A stretch of 64,000 nucleotides of DNA from Empedobacter brevis_A. GTDB lineage: Bacteria > Bacteroidota > Bacteroidia > Flavobacteriales > Weeksellaceae. The stretch covers positions 124,001-188,000 of the forward strand of contig NZ_CBCPHV010000006.1 of NCBI RefSeq assembly GCF_965118635.1. The letters run 5' to 3'. The notes beneath the pieces were generated by a model that did no database searches, was not told where the DNA came from, and saw only the letters and a program-made list of their open reading frames with translations. Shown piece after piece: positions 16,793-24,716 of the stretch. Within the stretch, counting starts at the first letter, position 1, and each line of letters starts with the position of its first letter. The position numbers were made by a program, and so were the translations under genes.

Positions 16793-18739
16793 TTAAATTA
16801 CACGATTAAGATGTTCATTTAAGATATTTTTTAGACCTGTAAAATGCATGATTTGCTGTAGTACTTGACTTGTTTCTTCAATTGATAATTCAGGATTCTT
16901 TGTTTGATTCATTAATTCTTTAATCATATTATCAATGTAGATAATCTTAAATCGAAGTAGAACATCAAATAAATCTTTGTGTACAAATTCTTCTCTTTTC
17001 TTGATGTTGATGCCTTGTTTTACTGTCCAATTTTCACTTAAACTATGTTTTTCTAACATCATTTCTGAAGCAAGCTGAACAATTTCTGGATTGGTTAATC
17101 GTGAAAAATAAGTTCCTGTTCGCAATTCATCATTTACTAAACCAGCTTTTACTTCTTCTAATATTGATTGATAAAGTGGATTGTTTAAGCATAATTCGTT
17201 TTCTTCAAATTGCGAAACAATTTCTTGATTCACGGTTGTTTTATATAGTTCGTTGTTTTCATTCTTTAAATCAACCTCCAAATCACCAAATTGCATAATT
17301 AGTTTTATGATTTCATTTTCTACAGTTTGCTGAACATTGATGACTTCTTTGGTTGAAGGAATCACCGAAATAGCTGGTTTCTTTGTTCTAGCATTATCTG
17401 TTATATGAGAAGATGATGAAGACGATTTATCATTCGAATTTTGTAATTGAGCCAATTCTTTGAACAAAACTTCTTCACGAATTTCCATAATTTTAGAAGT
17501 TTCTGCAATGTAAACTTCTTGTTTAATGATATTCGGAATAAGTGAAATCGACTTGACTATTTCTCGAATTAATTCCGCTTTTTTTATTGGATCATTTTTA
17601 GCATCATCTAATAAAACATTTGCTTTGAAACGAATAAAATCGGATGCATTCTCTTTTATATAGGTTTCGATTTCTGTTGTCGAATGTTTTTTAGCAAAAG
17701 AATCTGGATCTTCGCCTTCTGGTAACAATAGAATTTTGACATTCATTTCTTGCTCCAAAATCATATCAATTCCACGGAAAGAAGCTTTTATACCAGCATT
17801 ATCACCATCATACATGACAATGATATTTTCTGTTAAACGTTTTATTAAGCGGATTTGTTCATTTGTAAGCGCAGTTCCAGAACTTGCTACAACATTTTGT
17901 ATTCCGGCTTGATGCAAAGACAAAACATCTGTATAACCTTCAACCAAAAAACATTGATCGGCTTTTGTAATATGTTGTTTGGCTTGAAATAAGCCGTAAA
18001 GTGTTTTACTTTTATGGTAAATTTTGTTTTCAGGCGAGTTTAAATATTTGGCAGCTTTCGCATCATTTCGTAAAATACGACCACCAAAACCTAATGTTCT
18101 CCCCGAAAAACTAAGAATAGGAAACATTACACGTTCGCGAAACTTGTCATATTTCTTATTATCTTCTTTGAAAGTTGCTAAACCAGCTTCTTCAATCAAT
18201 TCTTTCGAATAACCTTTCTTTAAAGCATATTCAGCAAAAGCATCCCATTGTTTTGGCGAATAACCAAGTTCGAATTTATCAATAGTTTCTTTTGTAAAAC
18301 CACGTTCGCGGAAATAACTTAAACCAATTAAATTTCCTTCTTCCGAATTGTGTAATTGATCTGTAAAAAACTTTTTTGCAAAATCCGTTAAGATATATAA
18401 ACTTTCGCGTTCTTTTTCCTCTTGTTGTTGCTCAAATGTATATTCACCATCCTCTTCAATTTCGATGTTATAACGTTTTGCCAACCAACGCAAAGCTTCT
18501 GGATAAGTGAATTGTTCAACTTCCATTAAAAAAGTTACAACATTTCCTCCTCGTCCCGAAGAAAAATCTTTCCAGATTTGTTTGGCAGGAGAAACGACAA
18601 AAGAAGGTGTTTTTTCGTTACCAAAAGGAGATAGTCCTTTTAAGCTAGAACCTGCACGTTTTAATGTAACAAAATCACCAACAACTTCTTCTACACGAGC
18701 TGTTTCGAAAATTATATCTATGGTTCTTTGAGAAATCAA
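16793..18739 (-). CDS. dnaG: DNA primase DnaG with a degenerate zinc-binding domain
   Basis: Makes RNA primers at the replication fork; 648 residues. The N-terminal zinc-ribbon fold is recognisable (GLSPFGNEKTPSF, then QIWKDFSSGRGGNVVTFL), but all four expected Cys/His ligands are replaced: Ser37, Gly40, Asp58 and Ser61. The catalytic TOPRIM part is intact: FLVEGYTDVLSLHQAG with the key Glu, and MYDGDNAGIKA. The C-terminal helicase-binding region (about 470-648) is long and divergent, with a Ser-rich linker before it. I recall the same zinc loss in other flavobacterial primases, so this is probably a lineage trait and not decay. Its partner dnaB is at the right end of the window. Confidence 0.95.
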   Translation of the reverse strand: MISQRTIDIIFETARVEEVVGDFVTLKRAGSSLKGLSPFGNEKTPSFVVSPAKQIWKDFSSGRGGNVVTFLMEVEQFTYPEALRWLAKRYNIEIEEDGEYTFEQQQEEKERESLYILTDFAKKFFTDQLHNSEEGNLIGLSYFRERGFTKETIDKFELGYSPKQWDAFAEYALKKGYSKELIEEAGLATFKEDNKKYDKFRERVMFPILSFSGRTLGFGGRILRNDAKAAKYLNSPENKIYHKSKTLYGLFQAKQHITKADQCFLVEGYTDVLSLHQAGIQNVVASSGTALTNEQIRLIKRLTENIIVMYDGDNAGIKASFRGIDMILEQEMNVKILLLPEGEDPDSFAKKHSTTEIETYIKENASDFIRFKANVLLDDAKNDPIKKAELIREIVKSISLIPNIIKQEVYIAETSKIMEIREEVLFKELAQLQNSNDKSSSSSSHITDNARTKKPAISVIPSTKEVINVQQTVENEIIKLIMQFGDLEVDLKNENNELYKTTVNQEIVSQFEENELCLNNPLYQSILEEVKAGLVNDELRTGTYFSRLTNPEIVQLASEMMLEKHSLSENWTVKQGINIKKREEFVHKDLFDVLLRFKIIYIDNMIKELMNQTKNPELSIEETSQVLQQIMHFTGLKNILNEHLNRVI

Positions 18740-18782
18740 GCTGAATTATTTTTTTTGAGAATTTAATTAATAAATTATTTAT

Positions 18783-18790
18783 CAAAATTA
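18783..18790 (-). promoter_or_regulatory. Candidate -7 element of dnaG
   Basis: Reads TAATTTTG on the minus strand, 43 bases before the dnaG start. Confidence 0.4.
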
Positions 18791-18906
18791 AAACAAATTC
18801 TTTATTTGGCTTTATCTTTTCAAAAAGGTTTAGCAGAAGGATTTTAAGATGTTATATATTTTGGTATGATATTGGTATAGCAAGAGGAAACTTGAAATTA
18901 AATTTT

Positions 18907-19689
18907 ATGAAATCAACAATTTTAAAAATATCATTTGCTGCAATTTTAGCAACTGGTTTTTTAACATCATGTTCTACTGTAAGTAACGTAACTGAGAATA
19001 AAGAAAAAACAACAAATAACTCAATTTTAGGAAAATGGGAATTGAGCCAAATTAATTTTATGAAAGCAGCTTCTATTGAAGAAGCTTATCCGATGGGAGT
19101 TCCTTATTTAAACTTCATTTCGAATAGTATGCTAAATGCTTCAGATGGTTGTAATACCTTGAATGGTGGAATAACAATCGCTGGAAATGAAATCACTTTC
19201 GGAAATATGATGTCTACAATGAAAGGTTGTGATAATGTAGAAGATTTTAATTTTAGTTCAAAATTAAAAGGAAAATTAAAATATTCTATTTCAGATGATC
19301 AATTATTGTTAATACAAGGAGATATTGTGATTATGACTTTTGTTCGTCCTAGTAATTTAGCTGGTTCTTGGGAATTAGAAGAATTCATTGGAAAAGATAA
19401 AAATGAAAAATCATTAAATACTCTTTTTCCACATCAAAAACCAACATTAACATTCCAAAACAATAAAGTTTCTGGAAATGATGGATGTAATAATTTGACT
19501 GGTGCTTATTTAGCTGTTGGAAATTCATTGACTGTTAAAAATGTTGCAACAACACGTATGGCGTGTGAAGGAGTAGATTCTTATTCTTTTGGAGAACGTT
19601 TTAACAATGTAAATAAATATGAAATTAAAGATGGAAAATTAATTTTGTTCGCAAACGATGCTAAAACAATGGTTTTCAAGAAAAAATAA
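18907..19689 (+). CDS. Lipoprotein with two META domains
   Basis: A protein of 260 residues with a lipoprotein signal (ATGFLTSCS). Two META/HslJ-type repeats are visible. In each, a GxWEL strand is followed by a DGCN motif and a conserved cysteine: GKWELSQ, SDGCNTLNGG, MKGCDN in the first, and GSWELEEF, NDGCNNLTGAY, RMACEG in the second. HslJ-type proteins are linked to heat and novobiocin tolerance in E. coli; the molecular role is unknown. A TTG at 18892 could add five residues, but the ATG at 18907 gives a normal signal peptide. Single gene with its own terminator. Confidence 0.88.
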   Translation: MKSTILKISFAAILATGFLTSCSTVSNVTENKEKTTNNSILGKWELSQINFMKAASIEEAYPMGVPYLNFISNSMLNASDGCNTLNGGITIAGNEITFGNMMSTMKGCDNVEDFNFSSKLKGKLKYSISDDQLLLIQGDIVIMTFVRPSNLAGSWELEEFIGKDKNEKSLNTLFPHQKPTLTFQNNKVSGNDGCNNLTGAYLAVGNSLTVKNVATTRMACEGVDSYSFGERFNNVNKYEIKDGKLILFANDAKTMVFKKK

Positions 19690-19711
19690 TTAGATTCAAT
19701 TCATAAATCAT

Positions 19712-19740
19712 AAAAGCTGTCATTTTTGGCAGCTTTTTTA
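19712..19740 (+). terminator. Terminator after the META-domain gene
   Basis: Stem AAAAGCTGTCA (19712-19722) with TGGCAGCTTTT (19727-19737), one G-U pair, then T-run. Confidence 0.75.
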
Positions 19741-19744
19741 TTTT

Positions 19745-19752
19745 TATATTTG
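19745..19752 (+). promoter_or_regulatory. -7 element of the LpxD-like gene
   Basis: TATATTTG, 23 bases before the ATG at 19776. A TTTG at 19725-19728 could serve as -33 element with a short 16-base spacer, inside the preceding terminator. Confidence 0.5.
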
Positions 19753-19775
19753 TAGACTTTTTAAAGTAAATAGAG

Positions 19776-20702
19776 ATGAAATTTCCACAAACACATAAGT
19801 TAAAAGATATCGCATCTATTATTGATGCAAAATATATTGGAGATGAAAATTTCCCAGTAGAAGGAATCAATGAAATTCACCGTGTAGAAGCGGGGGATAT
19901 TGTTTTTGTTGATCACCCAAAATATTATGATAAAGCATTACAGTCTAATGCAACAATTGTATTAATAAACAAAGAAGTTGATTGCCCAGAAGGAAAAGCG
20001 TTATTAATTTCGGATGATCCTTTCCGTGATTTTGTAAAAATTGGTCAACACTTTATGGCATTTGAACCAGCTACTAAACAAATTTCTGATTCGGCAGAAA
20101 TAGGTGAAGGAACAATTATTCAACCAGGAGCTTTTATTGGAAATCATGTTAAAATAGGAAAAAATTGTGTTATTCATTCGAATGTTTCTATTAATGATTA
20201 TGCGATTATTGGAGATAATGTAATTATTCGTTCAGGAACAGTTTTAGGAGCAGATGCATTTTATTATAAAAACCGTGAAACAGGTTTTGATCGTTTAAAA
20301 TCTGTAGGAAATGTTATCATCGAAAATAATGTGGAAATAGGAGCAAATTGTACAATAGATAGAGGTGTTTCTGCCTCAACAATTATTGGAGAAGGAACAA
20401 TTATGGATAATTTAATTCAGATTGGGCACGATACAATTATTGGTAAAAAATGTTTGATTGCTTCACAAGTCGGAATTGCAGGTTGTGTAAATATAGAAGA
20501 TGAAGTTTCTATTTGGGGACAAGTCGGAATAACAAGTGGAATAACAATCGGTACTAAAGCTGTATTGTTGGCACAAGCAGGAATAAGCAAATCATTAGAA
20601 GGTGGTAAAACATATTTTGGCTATCCAGCAGAAGAAGCACGAGGCTTGTATAAAAAAATGGCTATTACAGAATTAATGATTCGTGATTTTAAGAAAAAAT
20701 AA
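19776..20702 (+). CDS. lpxD: LpxD-like UDP-3-O-acylglucosamine N-acyltransferase
   Basis: A left-handed parallel beta-helix acyltransferase of 308 residues. LpxD adds the N-linked 3-hydroxyacyl chain in lipid A synthesis. An N-terminal LpxD-type domain (DIASIIDAKYIGD, then AGDIVFVDHPKY) precedes hexapeptide repeats from about residue 105 to 275. The catalytic His expected in LpxD is His218 (IQIGHDTIIGKK), and the end FGYPA is conserved. Flavobacteria often have two lpxD-like genes, one in the lpx cluster and one next to sucD; this is the second kind, since no other lpx gene is near. It could be a true LpxD or a paralogue with a different acyl donor or sugar. Confidence 0.82.
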   Translation: MKFPQTHKLKDIASIIDAKYIGDENFPVEGINEIHRVEAGDIVFVDHPKYYDKALQSNATIVLINKEVDCPEGKALLISDDPFRDFVKIGQHFMAFEPATKQISDSAEIGEGTIIQPGAFIGNHVKIGKNCVIHSNVSINDYAIIGDNVIIRSGTVLGADAFYYKNRETGFDRLKSVGNVIIENNVEIGANCTIDRGVSASTIIGEGTIMDNLIQIGHDTIIGKKCLIASQVGIAGCVNIEDEVSIWGQVGITSGITIGTKAVLLAQAGISKSLEGGKTYFGYPAEEARGLYKKMAITELMIRDFKKK

Positions 20703-20725
20703 AATATTTTATCAAATATTATTGC

Positions 20726-20751
20726 AGCTGGCCTAATGGTCAGCTTTTTTT
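20726..20751 (+). terminator. Terminator after the LpxD-like gene
   Basis: Stem AGCTGGCC (20726-20733) with GGTCAGCT (20738-20745), TAAT loop, T-run. Confidence 0.75.
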
Positions 20752-20840
20752 ATGAAATATGTTATGCTGTTTTGTCTTATTCTAATAAAGATTTAGTTTA
20801 TTTTTTACATTGAATATTTTTTAAAATGCAAAAGTCCTTT

Positions 20841-20848
20841 TATATTTG
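20841..20848 (+). promoter_or_regulatory. -7 element of sucD
   Basis: TATATTTG, 18 bases before the ATG at 20867. It overlaps an upstream in-frame start at 20846, so that start would not be on the transcript. Confidence 0.55.
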
Positions 20849-20866
20849 TGTAAATTAAAAATCACA

Positions 20867-21736
20867 ATGTCTGTATTAGTAAACAAAGATTCAAAAATAA
20901 TCGTTCAAGGTTTCACAGGGAAAGAAGGAACTTTTCATGCTGAACAAATGATTGAATATGGAACTCAAGTAGTTGGTGGTGTAACTCCAGGAAAAGGAGG
21001 GCAAACTCACTTAGGATTGCCAATTTTTAACACTGTAAAAGATGCTGTTGATCAAGCTGGAGCAGACGTTTCTATCATTTTTGTACCACCAGCATTTGCT
21101 GCTGATGCTGTAATGGAAGCTGCAGAAGCAGGTATTAAAGTAATTATCTGTATTACAGAAGGTATTCCAGTAGAAGACATGGTAAAAGTACAAGCGTATG
21201 TAGACCAAAGAGATGTAACATTAATTGGGCCTAACTGTCCAGGTGTTATCACTTCTGAGGAAGCTAAAGTTGGTATTATGCCAGGTTTCATTTTCAAAAA
21301 AGGTAAAGTAGGTATTGTTTCTAAATCAGGAACTTTAACATACGAAGCTGCTGATCAAGTTGTAAAAGCTGGTTACGGAATCTCTACAGCAATCGGAATT
21401 GGAGGTGATCCAATTATTGGAACTACAACTAAAGAAGCTGTTGAATTATTTATGAATGACCCAGAAACTGAGTGTATCGTAATGATTGGTGAAATTGGTG
21501 GACAATTAGAAGCTGAAGCTGCTCGTTGGATCAAAGAGAATGGAACTAAACCAGTTGTAGGATTTATCGCAGGTCAAACTGCACCAAAAGGTCGTACAAT
21601 GGGACACGCTGGAGCAATCGTTGGTGGAGCTGATGATACAGCACAAGCTAAAATGGCAATTATGGAAGAATGTGGAATCCACGTTGTTGCATCTCCTGCT
21701 GATATCGGTGCTACTGTAGCAAAAGTTTTAGGATAA
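20867..21736 (+). CDS. sucD: Succinate-CoA ligase alpha subunit
   Basis: Converts succinyl-CoA to succinate with substrate-level formation of ATP or GTP, together with the beta subunit SucC; 289 residues, normal length. The CoA-binding Rossmann domain opens with KIIVQGFTGKEGTFHAE, followed by VGGVTPGKGG and LIGPNCPGVI. The phosphorylated His is His247 in GRTMGHAGAIV. The start at 20867 (MSVLVNKDSK) matches the family and lies just after the -7 element. SucC is not in the window, so the two subunit genes are separated, as often in flavobacteria. A bidirectional terminator follows. Confidence 0.96.
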   Translation: MSVLVNKDSKIIVQGFTGKEGTFHAEQMIEYGTQVVGGVTPGKGGQTHLGLPIFNTVKDAVDQAGADVSIIFVPPAFAADAVMEAAEAGIKVIICITEGIPVEDMVKVQAYVDQRDVTLIGPNCPGVITSEEAKVGIMPGFIFKKGKVGIVSKSGTLTYEAADQVVKAGYGISTAIGIGGDPIIGTTTKEAVELFMNDPETECIVMIGEIGGQLEAEAARWIKENGTKPVVGFIAGQTAPKGRTMGHAGAIVGGADDTAQAKMAIMEECGIHVVASPADIGATVAKVLG

Positions 21737-21756
21737 GAAAAATTCTTAATCAAAAT

Positions 21757-21790
21757 AAAAAAAGGAACTCAAATTTGAGTTCCTTTTTTT
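21757..21790. terminator. Bidirectional terminator after sucD
   Basis: A 15-pair perfect stem (21757-21771 with 21776-21790) and AATT loop, bounded by A and T runs, between convergent genes. Confidence 0.85.
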
Positions 21791-21866
21791 ATTTCTAGTT
21801 ATTTAATATAAATACTTTTTGTCAGAATTTTTTATTTACCAAATTAATTTCAATTCGATGAAAGAG

Positions 21867-22526
21867 CTACAAAAACTCGTCATCATCATCAAAATCATCT
21901 CCCAATTCATCATCTTCTGGAGAATAATCTTCGATAAAAACTTTGAATAATCTTGGACAAATAATCTGTAGATTTGTTAAATTCTCATCATCCCAATCAA
22001 AATCAGGCTTTGGAGATTTTTCTGTAAAAAATTTAAAACATCCTTTATCTACAAAATCAATAATTTTATGTCCAAATTTATCGTAGAAAACATCATCGGC
22101 AATCAGATGAAAATCTTCAAACTCATATAAATCATTTTCGTTGAAACCTTCGTTGAAATAATCAGCTAAGTTATCTGGATTCAGTATTGCTTTTTCAAAT
22201 AATTCTTCCCCTTGAGAAATAATCCAGTTCTTGTAAAAATAGAAATGTATAGGATCCGTATCATCATTCATAATGCATGCTGCACACCAAGTTTCGGTAG
22301 AATGTAAGGAATACGAATAAAATTCTAATCGTAATTGAAAACCAATAATATCATCAGCTGTTAGATTTTCTAATTCTTGCACTAAAGCCTTTTCTTGTTC
22401 TTGCAAATTATTGGCATTTTGCAAAGAATTCTCTATAATTTGCCAAAACAAATCTTCCTCTAGCATACGCGAAATGCGTTCAGAGGGAAGGGTTGAAGAA
22501 TTAAACAAATCATCTAAAAAACTCAT
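21867..22526 (-). CDS. DUF4240 domain protein, acidic
   Basis: A cytosolic protein of 219 residues. The DUF4240 pattern is visible: FWQIIENSLQNANN, then a leucine-spaced helix, an FYSYSLHSTETWCAACIMND segment, FYFYKNWIISQGEELFEKA and a following Asn-Pro-Asp. The C-terminus is extremely acidic (DDELGDDFDDDDEFL). The domain has been noticed near antibacterial toxin-immunity loci in other genomes, but here there is no toxin gene next to it. Function unknown; the gene stands alone. Confidence 0.8.
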   Translation of the reverse strand: MSFLDDLFNSSTLPSERISRMLEEDLFWQIIENSLQNANNLQEQEKALVQELENLTADDIIGFQLRLEFYSYSLHSTETWCAACIMNDDTDPIHFYFYKNWIISQGEELFEKAILNPDNLADYFNEGFNENDLYEFEDFHLIADDVFYDKFGHKIIDFVDKGCFKFFTEKSPKPDFDWDDENLTNLQIICPRLFKVFIEDYSPEDDELGDDFDDDDEFL

Positions 22527-22729
22527 ATTTCTACTTTTTAGTTTTTATTTAGTTGGTTTTATTTACTAAAAAATTATCTAACGTTTTATTTGCTAAATAT
22601 TTAATTTATAAAATTTTTTAGCAAAATCTTTGTTTAATTTATAAAAAAAAAGCGTTGAAACCTATTAAATTTTCAACTATTTGCAATTATTTAGATAAAT
22701 ATTTGATTTTGTTGAAACTAAAAGATTTT

Positions 22730-22765
22730 AATCAAGAAAAATGAAATATTTCATTTTTTTTGATT
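22730..22765 (-). terminator. Terminator of the YgiC-like operon
   Basis: A long near-perfect hairpin, AATCAA/TTGATT outside and AAAAATGAAA/TTTCATTTTT inside, directly behind the minus-strand gene ending at 22790. Confidence 0.7.
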
Positions 22766-22789
22766 AATTATAAGAAGTTATAATTCTAA

Positions 22790-23926
22790 TTACTTAATAA
22801 CATGTGGAACAAAACGGCTTTTATCGGTTGTGATAAACTGGTCACTTTCGCGGAATGTTATTCCACAGGATTCTTGTCCGATAATCCAACTTCCGATAAT
22901 TGTATAACCTGTTTCTTCGTGATGTAAATCTGCTAAAGCTTGATAAATAAAGCCTTCTTCACCATATTCACCAGAAGTTTGTTCCGAAAGAATTCCGTCT
23001 TTTATGACTTCTACATTTGCGCCTTCTCGAGATAATAATGGTTTTTTGACATAATTTTTCATCTCTTTTGGTGAATCTGCATAAGCTTCTAACAACAACG
23101 GATGATTTGGGTACAATTCCCATAAAACAGGCAAAATAGCTTTGTTCGAAAGAATCATTTTCCAAGCTGGTTCTATCCAATTTGCATTCAATTCATCATT
23201 CTTGATGTTGTACGCAAATAATTCATTTACGAGCCATTCCCAAGGATAAAGTTTGAAAATATCTATAATTGGTTCTTCTTCTAAATCAACAAAATTGACA
23301 TTGTTCCAACCAATTTCGTCAATGTAAATTAATTTGGTATTAATTCCGGCTTGTATAGCACAATCTCTTATATATTCGATATTTGTCAAATCTTCTAACG
23401 ATTCTCTTACACAAGAAAAATGTAAGGTTTCACCTTTCAAATAAGGTTTTAACATTTTCCATGTTTCGATTAATTTATCATGAACAGAATTGAATTGATC
23501 TTTCGTTTCTCCAAAATAATTTTCCATCCAAAGCCATTGTACAACACCACATTCGAATAGAGAAGTTGGTGTATCAGCATTGAATTCTAATAATTTTAAC
23601 TGATTGTTATTGTAAGCAAAATCAAAGCGCCCATAAATGCTTGGCGCATCATTTTCCCATGTATCAATCAAATAAGGTTGGATAAATTTTGGGATTTTAA
23701 ATTCGTCTAAACGATTATTTTTAATTACATGTTCTACAGCATTTAAGCACATTTCCCACAATTCGTTTGTCGCTTCAAAAATAGTATCCGCTTCTTTTTC
23801 TGAAATTGAATAGTAATAATCTTCTACCCAATAGGTTTGTTTATTCTCGTCGGTATGATAGCCAAAGCCTATATTTTCTAGTCTTTCTTGCCAGTTTTCG
23901 TCCGCTTTTATTCTTTTTAATTGCAT
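22790..23926 (-). CDS. Glutathionylspermidine synthase-like ATP-grasp protein (YgiC/YjfC type)
   Basis: A protein of 378 residues of the glutathionylspermidine synthase C-terminal domain family, which ligates an amine to a peptide carboxylate using ATP. Visible features: W-rich N-terminus with YWVEDYYYSI, GRFDFAYNNNQLKLLEFNAD (the conserved E-F-N-A-D nucleotide-metal site), TPTSLFECGVVQW, KPLLSREGANVEV with the ATP-binding Lys and Arg, and a C-terminal IGSWIIGQESCGITFRESD. The amidase half of bifunctional E. coli Gsp is absent, as in YgiC/YjfC. The true substrate of such stand-alone proteins is not known. It ends a three-gene operon; its start is 9 bases after the YgiB-like gene. Confidence 0.9.
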   Translation of the reverse strand: MQLKRIKADENWQERLENIGFGYHTDENKQTYWVEDYYYSISEKEADTIFEATNELWEMCLNAVEHVIKNNRLDEFKIPKFIQPYLIDTWENDAPSIYGRFDFAYNNNQLKLLEFNADTPTSLFECGVVQWLWMENYFGETKDQFNSVHDKLIETWKMLKPYLKGETLHFSCVRESLEDLTNIEYIRDCAIQAGINTKLIYIDEIGWNNVNFVDLEEEPIIDIFKLYPWEWLVNELFAYNIKNDELNANWIEPAWKMILSNKAILPVLWELYPNHPLLLEAYADSPKEMKNYVKKPLLSREGANVEVIKDGILSEQTSGEYGEEGFIYQALADLHHEETGYTIIGSWIIGQESCGITFRESDQFITTDKSRFVPHVIK

Positions 23927-23935
23927 AAAATTTGT

Positions 23936-24325
23936 TTAAGATGAAACTGAACGAGAAGATGCTGATTTACCGAATCCACCGCGAATTGTTTGACTTTTAT
24001 ATGCTTTTGCTTTTGCTGCATTTGTTCCTACATTAGATTGTTTATGTAAACCTTGGCTTGCATAACCCATTCCGCCACCAGTTAAACTACGAAAAGCCAT
24101 AAACCAAAGTAATGAACTTCCTATTCCACCATGATGTGAACCACCAGAATTTGAGGCATAATTTGATGTTACATCTGTATACGGCGCAGTAGAATCTGCA
24201 CGCATATATACTTTTTGTGCATTATTTGTAGCAGGAGCTTCTTCACGATTCATACACGAACTTAAAACGGAAGAAACTAATACTAAAGTAACGACTTTAC
24301 TTGCTCTTTTTTTTCTTTTATTCAT
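23936..24325 (-). CDS. YgiB-like small Gly/Ser-rich lipoprotein
   Basis: A protein of 129 residues with a basic N-terminus (MNKRKKRASK), a hydrophobic segment and a lipobox ending in Cys24 (VLSSCM). The middle is Gly/Ser/His-rich and the C-terminal part reads SLTGGGMGYASQGL, later RGGFGKSASSRSVSS. E. coli YgiB (DUF1190) has a comparable GGGAGFAQQ and RGGFGES arrangement and is also encoded next to YgiC, so this is probably a diverged YgiB counterpart. That match is from memory and from gene order, not an alignment. Possible role: an envelope partner or substrate of the ATP-grasp protein downstream. Confidence 0.7.
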   Translation of the reverse strand: MNKRKKRASKVVTLVLVSSVLSSCMNREEAPATNNAQKVYMRADSTAPYTDVTSNYASNSGGSHHGGIGSSLLWFMAFRSLTGGGMGYASQGLHKQSNVGTNAAKAKAYKSQTIRGGFGKSASSRSVSS

Positions 24326-24331
24326 GATTGG

Positions 24332-24613
24332 TTATTGTATGGTTACGTAAATAGGAATTTTTGTAGAATCGGTTGGTGTATATTGTTTGTGTGTAATCAA
24401 TGTATCTATTTTTTCTGCAATCATCAAATCGTTTGACCAAATTTTTTGTTTGGTGATATGCAAAACAGAATCGCCTTTTGTTTCGGTTGTTAGAACAACT
24501 TCACGAGCAGACTTTTTATCAATCTGTTCTAAATTTTGATTTTCGTTTTGATTAGATTGACAAGCGAAAAAAGTTGTCAATGGAAGAGTTATTAATAAAA
24601 GTATTTTTTTCAT
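24332..24613 (-). CDS. Small lipoprotein, first gene of the YgiB/YgiC-type operon
   Basis: A protein of 93 residues with a lipobox (LTTFFACQ, Cys18). The mature part is short, Asn/Gln-rich at first and then KGDSVLHITKQKIWSNDLM and an ending of Thr/Ile-rich strands. No family recognised. It is 6 bases upstream of the YgiB-like gene and carries the operon's promoter, so it belongs with these two genes. It could be an accessory of the same envelope process. Confidence 0.7.
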   Translation of the reverse strand: MKKILLLITLPLTTFFACQSNQNENQNLEQIDKKSAREVVLTTETKGDSVLHITKQKIWSNDLMIAEKIDTLITHKQYTPTDSTKIPIYVTIQ

Positions 24614-24630
24614 GTTTTATAGACTTCGAA

Positions 24631-24638
24631 CAAAGTTA
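24631..24638 (-). promoter_or_regulatory. -7 element of the three-gene lipoprotein/YgiC operon
   Basis: Reads TAACTTTG on the minus strand, 17 bases before the ATG at 24613, and after the terminator of the upstream gene. Confidence 0.55.
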
Positions 24639-24650
24639 CATTATTTCACA

Positions 24651-24687
24651 AAAAAAGCACAATTCAGAAATTCTGAATTATGCTTTT
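24651..24687 (-). terminator. Terminator of the acetyl-CoA hydrolase/transferase gene
   Basis: Stem AAAAGCA-AATTCAG with CTGAATT-TGCTTTT (one mismatch), T-run on the minus strand. Confidence 0.7.
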
Positions 24688-24716
24688 AAAAAGTATAGTT
24701 TTTATAATTTATTATT

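Noticed and set aside
22790..23926. True glutathionylspermidine synthesis
   Set aside because: Only the ATP-grasp half is present and no amidase half, glutathione or spermidine genes adjoin; YgiC-like proteins have no proven such activity.
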